Positions 9,680-18,866 are shown, counted from the first letter of the stretch. The stretch: 64,000 nt of DNA from Paenibacillus phocaeensis (GCF_900021165.1 NZ_FCOQ01000018.1:306403-370402); one strand, 5' to 3'. Translations and numbers: made by a program. The notes: generated from the sequence alone by a model not told the origin.

Positions 9680-11224
9680 ATGATTAAAGTGCTTATTGTT
9701 GACGACGAACCCAAACTCAGAGAAGGCCTGCGCGCCTTCATCGATTGGGGAGCTTATGGCTACGAAGTTGTAGATACGGCGGCGAACGGGAACGAAGCAC
9801 TGGATAAATATCAGCGATCCCATCCTGACTTGGTGCTGGCCGATATCCGCATGCCGGGCATGGACGGGCTGCAATTGATCGAGAAGCTCCGCAGGCAGGA
9901 CCCGCTCCTGCATATTTTAATTCTTAGCGGTTACGCGGATTTCAGCTACGCGAAGAAAGCCATGACCCAGCGGGCCGACGGTTATTTGCTGAAGCCGGTC
10001 GATGAGGACGAGCTGAAGGATTATCTCCGGAAAATCAAGCTGACGATCGACGAGGAGAAGTCCTCCCAGCAGTGGAAGCACGTCACGGACGAATGGAACC
10101 GCGAAGCGCTGATCCAGTCCGTACTGACCGGCGAGGACGAAGACGATACCGCCACGCTATGCGAACGGGCCGATAAGGTCGGCATCTGCGGCAAGTCGTT
10201 TCAAATCCTGCTGCTGAACGCGCAAATTGAAGGGGACGCCGAAGCCGAAATGAATGCGCTGGCCCGGAAAACGCTGGTTCGGCTGTTCGAAGAGACCGGC
10301 CGCGGCTGGGGGTTCGCCATTCACGCCAAGCTCGGCGTCCTGCTGAAGGAACCGCTTCTCTCGGTAGAACTCGGGGGGATTTATCGCGAACTGGCCGCCG
10401 AGTTGACCGGGGCGGGAATCCGGTTTTCCGCCGCGCTTGGTGAGAAGGTTGGCTGCTTGACGGAGATCCGGGAATCCTATCGAACCGCGTGCGAGTTGGT
10501 TCGACATCACTTTTTTCTGGACCAGGGAACGATCTTGACTTCGGAAGCTTTGCAAGCCGGGACAGCCAAGGTCACGGGATCTTCGACCGAAGAGCTGGGG
10601 GAACAGCTCTATTACGCCGTCGACATCGGAAATCGGGATGCGGTGAAATCCGTGCTGCACCGGTTGGGGGAAGCCTATCGAGCCGAGGGGGCAACAGAGA
10701 ATGAAATCAAGAGCCGTTACGTGGAGCTGCTGACGACGATTTACGGCAAGGCGCTGAAGCAATCGCCTGAGCTGCAACACCGCGGCAAGGAGTTTTCCGA
10801 CGGTTTCTCTAAGATTCAAAAGGCCTACTCCATCCTGGAGTTAAATGGACAGGCGGAACGCCTCCTGCAGCAGATCATGAATCAGCTCGGCGAAGACGGC
10901 AAACACCGGGAAGTCAAAATTATGCTAGACCTAATTCACCGGAACTATAGCGATAACCTCAAACTGGAGACGCTCTCCGGCATTTTTAACTATAACAGCG
11001 CTTATTTGGGCAAATTGTTCAAGAACACGACCGGGGAATATTTCAATACGTATCTGGATAAGGTGCGGATCGAGAAAGCGAAGAGTTATCTTGAGGAAGG
11101 CTTGAAGGTCTATCAGGTGGCCGAAAAAGTCGGGTATACCAATGTCGATTACTTCCACAGCAAATTCCGCAAATACGTTGGCACCTCGCCTTCCGCTTAC
11201 CGCAAACAGTCGAATCATGCCTGA
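9680..11224 (+). CDS. YesN-type response regulator with AraC DNA-binding domain
   Basis: 514 aa. Receiver domain at residues 1-120 with the acidic pair D8/D9, phospho-acceptor D55 (LADIRMPG) and the conserved Lys in YLLKPVDE. The middle is variable, and a double-HTH AraC domain occupies about 415-510. The usual partner is a YesM-type kinase encoded next door, but none is adjacent here; the nearest is the unpaired kinase at 16989. It probably activates the arabino-oligosaccharide genes. GGAGGAG precedes the ATG. Confidence 0.92.
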   Translation: MIKVLIVDDEPKLREGLRAFIDWGAYGYEVVDTAANGNEALDKYQRSHPDLVLADIRMPGMDGLQLIEKLRRQDPLLHILILSGYADFSYAKKAMTQRADGYLLKPVDEDELKDYLRKIKLTIDEEKSSQQWKHVTDEWNREALIQSVLTGEDEDDTATLCERADKVGICGKSFQILLLNAQIEGDAEAEMNALARKTLVRLFEETGRGWGFAIHAKLGVLLKEPLLSVELGGIYRELAAELTGAGIRFSAALGEKVGCLTEIRESYRTACELVRHHFFLDQGTILTSEALQAGTAKVTGSSTEELGEQLYYAVDIGNRDAVKSVLHRLGEAYRAEGATENEIKSRYVELLTTIYGKALKQSPELQHRGKEFSDGFSKIQKAYSILELNGQAERLLQQIMNQLGEDGKHREVKIMLDLIHRNYSDNLKLETLSGIFNYNSAYLGKLFKNTTGEYFNTYLDKVRIEKAKSYLEEGLKVYQVAEKVGYTNVDYFHSKFRKYVGTSPSAYRKQSNHA

Positions 11225-11822
11225 ATCCTCGATGGGATGTATGCTATCCGAGCCTCTTCTGACGATTATCCCGTTGCATCAGGGAGTGGAGAAAGAGAGG
11301 CTGAACCGCCGTGAACCACTCACAAGAAAAAATGTTAAGGTTATAAAAAAGCCCTGATTCTATACCAACCGATCCAGCCTAGCCCAGTCCAGTCCACCTA
11401 GCTCACCGAGCCCATCCGGTTCACCCGGTCCACCAGTCCACCCAGCGCATCCGGTCCAACTGGTCCGTCCAGTCCACCCAGCACATTCGGTTCATCTGAT
11501 CCGTCCAGTCCACCCAGCACATTCGGTTCATCTGATCCGTCCAGTCCACCCAGCGCATCCGGTCCAACTGGTCCGTCCAGTCCACCCAGCACATTCGGTT
11601 CATCTGATCCGTCCAGTCCACCCAGCGCATCCGGTTCATCTGATCCGTCCAGTCCACCCAGCGCATCCGGTTCATCTGATCCGTCCAGTCCACTCAGTTC
11701 ATCGGGTCCACCTGGTCCGTCCGGTCTACCCAGCTCATCCGTCCATCCGGTCCACCCGGCCACCCGGTCCGTCCTGAAATCGACCCTGCTCGTTCGCTTA
11801 AGCGCGTTCGTTCAGCCATTGA
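11225..11822. repeat. Non-coding stretch with a 36-bp tandem repeat array
   Basis: Eight units of 36 bp start at 11434 and then every 36 bases to 11686, ending at 11721, with degenerate copies on both sides (about 11380-11433 and 11722-11765). Units 2, 3 and 5 share one version, units 1 and 4 a second, and 6 and 7 a third, so the array evolved by unequal exchange or slippage. Because 36 is a multiple of three, several frames stay open on both strands, but none has a convincing start. A dispersed-repeat copy (GACGATTATCCC...) is at 11261-11287. Confidence 0.8.
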
Positions 11823-12764
11823 TTAAGCCGCTGCTGCAAGGGACGGGTTATGTTGTTGGTGTGCAATTAGTTGGTGGTACGGGATCGCTGGAATAGACAT
11901 ACACATATGCAGAAATTGACGACTCATCGTCTCTTCAGAATTAGACATGAGCAAGCGGCGGCGTACGGTATACTCATTTAGATACGCCTGTAAATGCGTT
12001 ATACCTAAGGCGACATACGTACTCTTGAGAGAACTCCAAGCCGCTCTTACTTCTCTCTGTAAAGGCTGATACAGCCGATAAGCCAACGGGAACGATTGAA
12101 CGCTGGAGGTATGGTCCTCGATATGCTTATGAATGAACGCGGAAAGATCGTGCCGGTTGGCCCGTTGCCCGCCTCCTCTTTTATGCGAAATCAACTGAAT
12201 CTTTACCCGCCCCAGCTCCCCGGACTCCGTGACCGTGCATCCGGCGACGACCGCGGTGGCATAGGGTTGAACGGTTGGATGAAACCGCAACGGATCGTTT
12301 GCATATAGATCGCAGTTCACTTTCACCTCTCCGCTGAGCAGCTCCCGGGCATCGCATTCACCGAGAGTATGGCGGATTTTGTGCAGCATGAGCCATGCGG
12401 TCTTGTAGGTAACCTGGATAACCTGACTCAATCGCAGCGCCGAGATGCCATCGGGAAGCAGGAACAATTCCATAGCTTGAAACCATTTCACTAAGGGCAG
12501 ATGGGTTCTTTCAAAAATCGTGCCCACCAAAGGCGAGGCTTGATAGCCGCATCTTCCACATTCAAATAGAGGAAGGCGGCGGGAGGACAGACGGGTGCAT
12601 TCGGTATAATCACATCGCGGGCAGACGAAGCCATTCGGCCACTTCATAGCGATAATCGCATCGATGCAGTTCGCCTCACTTTGAAAACGACTGAGGATAG
12701 ATTGAAGCTCCGTATTCGCACCTAATTCCAAGTCCGATCCCTCCAAATCAAGAAATACGTACAT
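11823..12764 (-). CDS. IS1595-like transposase-derived protein lacking the DDE triad
   Basis: 313 aa, uninterrupted. N-terminal zinc ribbon with Cys48/51 and Cys69/72 (CPRC, CGRC) as in IS1595 transposases, then the helical stretch LPLVKWFQAMELF. In the ISXO2-like catalytic half the expected VDETYIGG is replaced by VKVNCDLYAN, no TDG-type Asp is visible, and the final ESFWS..K motif reads VRAAWSSLK. All three catalytic acids therefore seem lost although the frame is intact. It has its own promoter and no clear terminal inverted repeats. It is either a decayed IS or a domesticated DNA-binding protein. Confidence 0.75.
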   Translation of the reverse strand: MYVFLDLEGSDLELGANTELQSILSRFQSEANCIDAIIAMKWPNGFVCPRCDYTECTRLSSRRLPLFECGRCGYQASPLVGTIFERTHLPLVKWFQAMELFLLPDGISALRLSQVIQVTYKTAWLMLHKIRHTLGECDARELLSGEVKVNCDLYANDPLRFHPTVQPYATAVVAGCTVTESGELGRVKIQLISHKRGGGQRANRHDLSAFIHKHIEDHTSSVQSFPLAYRLYQPLQREVRAAWSSLKSTYVALGITHLQAYLNEYTVRRRLLMSNSEETMSRQFLHMCMSIPAIPYHQLIAHQQHNPSLAAAA

Positions 12765-12781
12765 ACGTTCTCTTTTTTCTC

Positions 12782-12813
12782 ATTATACCAAACAAATGTT
12801 CTTGTTACAAGAA
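12782..12813 (-). promoter_or_regulatory. Promoter with palindromic operator for the transposase-derived gene
   Basis: On the minus strand TTGTAA, a 17-bp spacer and TATAAT form a good sigma-A promoter (TATAAT at 12787-12782, TTGTAA at 12810-12805). The perfect dyad TTCTTG-TTA-CAAGAA (12799-12813) covers the -35 box, so a repressor could bind there. Confidence 0.65.
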
Positions 12814-13491
12814 AAAAATCCCAAAAAGCTAATTTTTCTTCAATAAAGATGTGGAGTATCAACCCTTCAAAGAGGTTTCATCTCCGAGCTTCATCTAGAA
12901 GACCTCATATCACCTTTCTGTTAACCTATTTCTGAACAAAAGGGATAATCACGGAAAGAAGGGGGGAAATAGTTGAAGTAGCGAAGTAGCGAAGTGGCGT
13001 AGTAGTGGGGTAGCAAAGTGGCGTAGTAGTGAGGGGTAGCGCAGGCGATACGATATTTTTATATGAAAATATAACTAATGTACCGTGTACCCCGAGAAAT
13101 GGCGGCGAGGGAATCGCAGAACCCTGATTTGCCGCTGGCGGAGCGGGTGAATATACGATCAGGATCGGGCCTTCTTCCAGCGTGATGGCCTTGACGACGA
13201 CGCTTCAAGTGAACGGCGAAACTGTGCCGCCGCCCGCGTTCACTGCGCGAACCTGTGCGGGCGGTGTACCTGTATCTGCAAGGGGAGGCGCCAATCGGCT
13301 GGTTCCGGCTCTATGACTTTTGAGCATTGCCTCCGCGTATTTGAGCCAAACTACTATAGCATTAGGAAAGTTACAGTTCCTGCGCGGCAAGCGAGCGTTG
13401 GGCGCAGCAGGGGCAGCATGTAGCCTGACCAGCCCTCGTGCCGCATAGCAACTCGCTCTGCGAGCAGCGCGAGTTAGGAATCGGCAACCAG
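12814..13491. other. Gene-poor region with short direct repeats and possible gene remnants
   Basis: No supported gene. 12932-12955 is an inverted copy of the dispersed GATTATCCC repeat. 12974-13035 consists of short direct repeats (agtagcgaagt, agtggcgtagtag). Between about 13080 and 13320 there are coding-like fragments, such as a frame ending in GEAPIGWFRLYDF at 13321-13323, with no start or ribosome site. These may be remains of a deleted gene; I do not recognise the family. Confidence 0.4.
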
Positions 13492-14397
13492 CTAGACCTC
13501 CACTGGCGTCAGCAGCCGCTTGCGGAATTCCGACGGCGAGCAGTTCATCGCCTTGCGGAACACCCGAATGAAGTAGCTGATGTTGTCAAAGCCAACCTCC
13601 AGCGCGATATCGGAGATTTTGCGGTCCGGCTCCCGCAGCAGCTCGGCAGCCTGGCGGATCCGGTACGAGTTGATGTAATCCATCGGCGTCTGCCGGGTCA
13701 TCGATTTGAAGAAGCGGCAGAACTGCCCTTCGCTCATTGGAATCAGCGCTGCCAGCTCCGCCAGGCGGATCGGATGACCATAGTTCTGCTGAATATGCTG
13801 GATGACGGTCTTCAGCCGGTCGATCTTGGAGGATTCGCTGCGGCTGCTGCCATGGGAGCGGTTCACGGTTCGGCCTGCCGCTGCGGTCTCCGCCAGCATC
13901 AGGTAGAGATGCCCTTTGACGGCGCCTTCATATCCGGGCGATTGGGTGCTGCAACTGCGCATCATCGATACGATATGCTCAAGCAAGGAGAGATTTGCCG
14001 CCTCCGTGCGCCGGATATGACGGGGAAAGGTAGCCTTCCGTTCCTGCAGCGGCAGAATGAGGTTCTCCTGAACCGCGTCGTAGTGGGCGCTGGCCAGCAA
14101 CTGCGTGTCGAAGACGAGGGAGAAGAAAGCGCAGCCCTGCTCGCCATGGGCATGTGCGGCGTGAAGATCTCCCCCGTCGATAAATACCGCTTCTCCCGCC
14201 CGAACCGGGAAGTAATCGGTGTCGACTTGAAACAGCGTTTCGCCTTCAAGACAATAGAACAACTCAGCTTCCTCATGCCAGTGGCAGTCGATGACATGCT
14301 CGCCGGGGCCGTAGCGGTACCAGTAGGTGCCGAACGGCAGGCGCTCGGTGCCGTGACTTTTGCTCTCTTTCAGCGAGCGGCGCAGCGCTTGATCCAT
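13492..14397 (-). CDS. AraC-family regulator with cupin sensor domain
   Basis: 301 aa from the ATG at 14397; an ATG two codons upstream is too close to the GAGGTGA ribosome site. The N-terminal cupin (HWHEEAELFYCLEGE, then VRAGEAVFIDGGDLHAAH) binds a sugar-like ligand. The C-terminal AraC domain spans about 195-298, with PHxE-like motifs VGFDNISYFIRVFRK and SPSEFRKR. It is divergent from the alpha-xylosidase gene and probably activates it in response to a xyloside. Confidence 0.92.
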   Translation of the reverse strand: MDQALRRSLKESKSHGTERLPFGTYWYRYGPGEHVIDCHWHEEAELFYCLEGETLFQVDTDYFPVRAGEAVFIDGGDLHAAHAHGEQGCAFFSLVFDTQLLASAHYDAVQENLILPLQERKATFPRHIRRTEAANLSLLEHIVSMMRSCSTQSPGYEGAVKGHLYLMLAETAAAGRTVNRSHGSSRSESSKIDRLKTVIQHIQQNYGHPIRLAELAALIPMSEGQFCRFFKSMTRQTPMDYINSYRIRQAAELLREPDRKISDIALEVGFDNISYFIRVFRKAMNCSPSEFRKRLLTPVEV

Positions 14398-14411
14398 GGT
14401 CATTCACCTCG

Positions 14412-14473
14412 TCAAAATAGTGTTATATTTTCACTTGATAATGTTAGTTTAATCATCGTGGTATCAGTATAAT
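14412..14473 (+). promoter_or_regulatory. Candidate AraC operator and promoter of yicI
   Basis: TCAAAATAGTGTTA at 14412 is followed 21 bp later by ACTTGATAATGTTA at 14433, and TATAAT at 14468-14473 lies 35 bp after that. There is no good -35 box, as expected for an activator-dependent promoter. The arrangement repeats that seen upstream of the response regulator at 9680. Confidence 0.45.
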
Positions 14474-14479
14474 GCAAGT

Positions 14480-14493
14480 ATAGAACGTTTTCA
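14480..14493 (-). promoter_or_regulatory. Possible cre site upstream of yicI
   Basis: On the minus strand TGAAAACGTTCTAT fits the cre core but misses the last two consensus bases. It lies just downstream of the -10 box. This is the weakest of the cre candidates. Confidence 0.3.
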
Positions 14494-14532
14494 TTTGAAA
14501 AACAATGCGACGAGAAAGGCGGTACTCCCTCT

Positions 14533-16851
14533 ATGAAATTTACCGATGGCAACTGGCTGATTCGCGACGAATTTACCCTATCCACCGCGGTACAGGCCCA
14601 TGATTTTTACGTTCAAGACCATACTCTAATCGCCTCCGCTTCAACGACACCGATCCGCGGTCGCGGCGACATGATTAATACGACCCTGCTGACGATGCAA
14701 TTCCATTCCCCGCTGCCGGGTGTGATTGGCGTGAAGCTGATCCACTTTGCCGGTACGGTCGACCATGGCCCGCATTTTGAATTGGCGAAGGGCGGCGATC
14801 ATGCCGAGATTACGGAGAATGAGCAATACGCCGAGCTGAAGAGCGGCAGCCTCAGCGTCCGCATCAATAAAGGCCCGCAATGGTCCGTGGATTTCTATCG
14901 CGGCCGCGAGCGGATTACCGGCAGCGGATTCAAATCGATGGCGCATGTTACCGAGACCGGCGGCAAGACCTATATGCGCGAGGAGCTTGATCTTCGCGTT
15001 GGCGAATGGGTGTACGGACTCGGCGAACGCTTCACCTCGTTCCTCAAGAACGGTCAAGTCGTCGACATTTGGAACAAGGACGGCGGCACCAGCTCCGAGC
15101 AGTCCTACAAGAACATTCCTTTCTATGTGACCAATAAAGGGTATGGCGTATTCGTCAATGATCCGGGCGCCGTTTCCTTCGAAGTCGCCTCGGAAAAAGT
15201 GAAGAAAGTGCAGTTCAGCGTTCCCGGCGAATCGCTGGAATATTTCGTGATCGACGGCCCCGAGCCGAAGGAAGTGCTGAATAAATATACCGATCTGACC
15301 GGCAAGCCTTCACTCCCGCCAGCCTGGAGCTTTGGCTTGTGGCTGACGACCTCGTTTACAACCGATTACGATGAAGCGACGGTAAATTCCTTTGTGGACG
15401 GCATGGCTGAACGCGATTTGCCGCTGCATGTATTCCACTTCGACTGTTTCTGGATGCGCGAATTCCACTGGACGGACTTCAAATGGGATGAACGGGTCTT
15501 CCCGGATCCGGTGGGCATGCTTAAGCGCTTGAAGGAGAAGGGGCTGAAGATTTGCGTGTGGATCAACCCGTACATCGGGCAGCGGTCCCGGCTGTTTGAA
15601 GAAGGCAAGCAAAAGGGTTATCTGGTGAAAAAAGCGAACGGCGACGTCTGGCAATGGAATCTCTGGCAGCCGGGGATGGCGCTGGTGGATTTCACGAATC
15701 CTGCGGCCTGCGAATGGTTTGCCGGATATTTGCGGGAGCTGGTCGACATGGGCGTCGACTGCTTCAAGACCGACTTCGGCGAACGGATTCCGACGGATGT
15801 CGTCTACCACGACGGCTCCGATCCGGTGAAAATGCACAACTATTACACGTACCTGTACAATAAAGTCGTCTTTGAAGTGCTGGAAGAGAAGCTGGGCAAA
15901 AATGAAGCGGCCTTGTTCGCCCGTTCGGCAACGGTTGGCGGCCAGAAGTTCCCGATTCATTGGGGCGGCGACTGCTACGCCGATTATGAATCGATGGCGG
16001 AAAGCCTCCGCGGCGGCTTGTCGCTGGGTCTCGCCGGCTTCGGCTTCTGGAGCCACGATATCGGCGGCTTTGAGAATACGGCGCCAGCGCATGTGTTCAA
16101 ACGCTGGCTGGCCTTCGGCTTGCTGTCGAGCCACAGCCGCTTGCACGGCAGCAGCTCGTACCGCGTGCCTTGGGCTTACGACGACGAGGCCGTGGACGTC
16201 ACCCGCTTCTTCACCAAGCTCAAATGCCGCTTGATGCCTTATATGTTCGACACCGCCGTCCAAGCGACGCAGCAAGGCGTGCCGACGATGCGGGCCATGT
16301 TCCTCGAATTCCCGGAAGATCCGGCTTGCGATACGCTGGACCGTCAGTATATGCTGGGCGACTCGCTGCTCGTAGCGCCGGTATTCAGTGAGCAGGGCGA
16401 CGTGACCTACTACCTGCCGGAAGGTCAGTGGACGCATCTACTCTCCGGTCAAACCGTAGAAGGCGGCAAATGGCGCAAGGAACAATACGACTTCTTCAGC
16501 CTGCCGCTGTTCGTTCGTCCGAACTCGATCCTGGCCATAGGCGCAAACGACGTGCGTCCGGATTATGACTATGCGGACGGCGTGGAGCTTGGCTTGTATG
16601 CGATTGAGGACGGAGCTGCGGTATCTCGCACGGTGCGGAATGCCAAAGGCGAGGTTGAATTAACCGTGACGGTCGTTCGCAGCGGAAATGTCGTGAAATT
16701 GGCTGCCAAAGGGGCAGGCAAACCGTTCTTCGTCACCTTGAAAGGCATGGGTGAACCGGTTGCGGTGCAAGGCGCAGCGCTCGCCGAGAACGGCCGGATC
16801 CAGGCCGCTTCCTTCAGCGGCAAGACCGAACTGCAAATCACTTTGAAATAA
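14533..16851 (+). CDS. yicI: GH31 alpha-xylosidase (YicI type)
   Basis: 772 aa, the normal length for YicI enzymes, without a signal peptide. It hydrolyses alpha-1,6-xylosyl units such as isoprimeverose from xyloglucan. The nucleophile is Asp414 in KTDFGERIP and the acid/base Asp480 in HWGGDC, both two residues from the E. coli YicI numbering. An N-terminal beta-sandwich (1-240), the barrel (about 255-580) and C-terminal beta-domains follow in the usual order. Its promoter faces the AraC gene. A double hairpin follows the stop. Confidence 0.95.
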   Translation: MKFTDGNWLIRDEFTLSTAVQAHDFYVQDHTLIASASTTPIRGRGDMINTTLLTMQFHSPLPGVIGVKLIHFAGTVDHGPHFELAKGGDHAEITENEQYAELKSGSLSVRINKGPQWSVDFYRGRERITGSGFKSMAHVTETGGKTYMREELDLRVGEWVYGLGERFTSFLKNGQVVDIWNKDGGTSSEQSYKNIPFYVTNKGYGVFVNDPGAVSFEVASEKVKKVQFSVPGESLEYFVIDGPEPKEVLNKYTDLTGKPSLPPAWSFGLWLTTSFTTDYDEATVNSFVDGMAERDLPLHVFHFDCFWMREFHWTDFKWDERVFPDPVGMLKRLKEKGLKICVWINPYIGQRSRLFEEGKQKGYLVKKANGDVWQWNLWQPGMALVDFTNPAACEWFAGYLRELVDMGVDCFKTDFGERIPTDVVYHDGSDPVKMHNYYTYLYNKVVFEVLEEKLGKNEAALFARSATVGGQKFPIHWGGDCYADYESMAESLRGGLSLGLAGFGFWSHDIGGFENTAPAHVFKRWLAFGLLSSHSRLHGSSSYRVPWAYDDEAVDVTRFFTKLKCRLMPYMFDTAVQATQQGVPTMRAMFLEFPEDPACDTLDRQYMLGDSLLVAPVFSEQGDVTYYLPEGQWTHLLSGQTVEGGKWRKEQYDFFSLPLFVRPNSILAIGANDVRPDYDYADGVELGLYAIEDGAAVSRTVRNAKGEVELTVTVVRSGNVVKLAAKGAGKPFFVTLKGMGEPVAVQGAALAENGRIQAASFSGKTELQITLK

Positions 16852-16893
16852 GGGGTCCCGGACCTTTAGCAGGCGGCAATTTAATAGATGACT

Positions 16894-16965
16894 GGCATCC
16901 CTGGCCCTGATATAAGGAGCAGGGATGCCGAAATATCCCCTTTCCCCAAACGAAGGGGATATTTC
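16894..16965 (+). terminator. Two tandem hairpins after yicI
   Basis: GGCATCCCTG (16894-16903) pairs with CAGGGATGCC (16920-16929); immediately after, GAAATATCCCCTT (16930-16942) pairs with AAGGGGATATTTC (16953-16965). Both stems are perfect. T-richness after them is weak (CATTTCT), so readthrough into the kinase gene is possible. Confidence 0.6.
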
Positions 16966-16988
16966 CATTTCTATGAGGGGGGATCCGA

Positions 16989-18773
16989 TTGTTAGGCAAA
17001 TTGATCCGTATCACCAACAACCTGAGACTGAAGCATAAGCTGCTCATTTCCTATATCGTCGTGGTCATGATTCCCATCCTGATCGTAGGCGCTGCTGTAA
17101 CCGCTTACTTCCGCCATCAAGCTATGGAACGGGCGATCGCGCAAACGACCAACAACGTCGAGAAGGTAAAAACCCGAACGGCTACGATGCTCCGCGTGCC
17201 TACCGATATCTCCGATTTCTTTATGCTCGACAACAAGCTGGAGAAGATGGTAAGCACCCCTTACCCCAACGTGCTGGAGTTGACCAAGGCGTATCTCGAC
17301 TATGACGATTTCCGCAATTACGACAGAACCTACCGCGAGGTTTCAGGGATCCGTTTTTACTATGACAACGCGACCTTGATCAACAACCTGGAGTTAATCC
17401 CGGTGAATGAGAACATCGAGGGCATGTATTGGTACAAGCAGGCGATGACGAGCAAAGACATCGGGTGGTTTTACATCAACGACAATGAAGAGGTTCCGGT
17501 TAAGCGGCTTAGCCTCGTTCGGCAAATCTCCTTTGAGGGGACGAAGAAGAGCGGCGTTCTGATGGTCATCATGAACCAGGAGGAGCTTAACCGGATGCTG
17601 CAGCAGGAGCCCTTCGAGACGTTGATCACCGATGATTTGGGGTACGTTGTCGCCGCCAAAAATCCGTCGATCGTCGGCCAAACGCTGGAAGATCTGGACT
17701 ACGGCATTGATTTGCGGAATCAGCAGAAAGGGACGTTTCAAGTGGATATCCAAGGGGTCCCGTCTTACCTCGTCATCGACACTTTGACCCCGGAGTCCAG
17801 CATGAACGGCTTGAAGTTTATCTCGGTGTTTGCAACGGAGCCAATCGTAAAAGACGCGAATACCGTCAGTCTAGTCGGACTCCTCATTATGATCCTCGTG
17901 CTGGTGATTGCCCTGATTTTCGTATATACCGTTTCTTTCCTGACGACCAACCGAATGCTGCGATTAAGCCGTCACTTGAACCGACTGGCCTTAGGAGATC
18001 TCAATGTCGTATCGCGAATCGACGGCAATGATGAGATCGGGCAGTTGTCCCGGCAGTTCAACTATATGGTGGACAGCATCCGCCGGCTCATGGACCAGGT
18101 GGTGGAGAAAACCGAGCAAAACAACACGCTCGAGCTGGCACAACGCGAGATTAAGCTGAAGATGATGGCCAGCCAGATCAATCCGCATTTTCTATTTAAC
18201 GCCTTGGAGTCGATTCGAATGAATGCCCATTTGAAAGGGGATAAGGAAATCGCGAATGTAGTCCGGCTGCTCGGTAAAATGATGCGCAAAAATCTGGAGG
18301 TCGGCCGGGAGAGCACGCCGCTCAAGGAAGAGCTGGAGATGGTCAGCTCCTACCTGGAGATCCAGAAGTTCCGCTATGAGGACCGCTTAAGCTATACCTT
18401 ATCGATCGATCCCGCAGCCAGTCTTATTCGCATTCCGCCGCTGATCATTCAGCCGTTGGTCGAGAATGCGGTGGTGCATGGAGTCGAGGACAAAGAAGAA
18501 GGCGTGCATGTCGAGGTGAAAGTCGAAACGGACGGGCATCGGGTCCGCGTCACGGTACGCGACAACGGGATGGGGATGACGCCGGAACGTCTTGCCGAGG
18601 TGAGGCGTTTTATCTCCGGGAGCCATGAACCGGAGCAGACGCGAATCGGACTGCGCAACGTCCATCAGAGACTTGTTTTGTCTTACGGGGAAGAGCATGG
18701 TTTGCGGATTGTCAGCGAGTACGGGAGCGGGACGGAGATTCAATTTACGCTGCCGACCGGAAGCAATCTCTAA
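16989..18773 (+). CDS. YesM-type sensor histidine kinase
   Basis: 594 aa from TTG, with GAGGGGGG 6-7 bases upstream. A membrane helix near 18-40, an extracellular sensor of about 250 residues, a second helix near 295-318, HAMP, the His_kinase motif QINPHFLFNALESIR with acceptor His400, and a C-terminal ATPase domain (DNGMGM, GIGLRNVHQRL-like box). No response-regulator gene is adjacent, unlike most YesM kinases. It lies just upstream of an LplB/YtcP-type importer and likely senses its substrate. Confidence 0.92.
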   Translation: MLGKLIRITNNLRLKHKLLISYIVVVMIPILIVGAAVTAYFRHQAMERAIAQTTNNVEKVKTRTATMLRVPTDISDFFMLDNKLEKMVSTPYPNVLELTKAYLDYDDFRNYDRTYREVSGIRFYYDNATLINNLELIPVNENIEGMYWYKQAMTSKDIGWFYINDNEEVPVKRLSLVRQISFEGTKKSGVLMVIMNQEELNRMLQQEPFETLITDDLGYVVAAKNPSIVGQTLEDLDYGIDLRNQQKGTFQVDIQGVPSYLVIDTLTPESSMNGLKFISVFATEPIVKDANTVSLVGLLIMILVLVIALIFVYTVSFLTTNRMLRLSRHLNRLALGDLNVVSRIDGNDEIGQLSRQFNYMVDSIRRLMDQVVEKTEQNNTLELAQREIKLKMMASQINPHFLFNALESIRMNAHLKGDKEIANVVRLLGKMMRKNLEVGRESTPLKEELEMVSSYLEIQKFRYEDRLSYTLSIDPAASLIRIPPLIIQPLVENAVVHGVEDKEEGVHVEVKVETDGHRVRVTVRDNGMGMTPERLAEVRRFISGSHEPEQTRIGLRNVHQRLVLSYGEEHGLRIVSEYGSGTEIQFTLPTGSNL

Positions 18774-18866
18774 TTTTTATATGGTTTTGTTTGAAATCTC
18801 TCGGGTATTTTGCCGCACCCCCCTGCCTTATCATTAAGCTATAGCAGACAAGGGGGGAGAAAAGAG

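Noticed and set aside
11434..11721. CRISPR-like periodicity of the 36-bp array
   Set aside because: There are no unique spacers; repeats are head-to-tail and contiguous. No cas genes are nearby.
11398..11763. Open frames on both strands through the 36-bp repeat, including a Gly/Asp/Leu-rich minus-strand frame and a collagen-like plus-strand frame
   Set aside because: The repeat unit is a multiple of three, so frames stay open automatically. The plus frame has no start codon and the minus frame has only a weak ribosome-like site.
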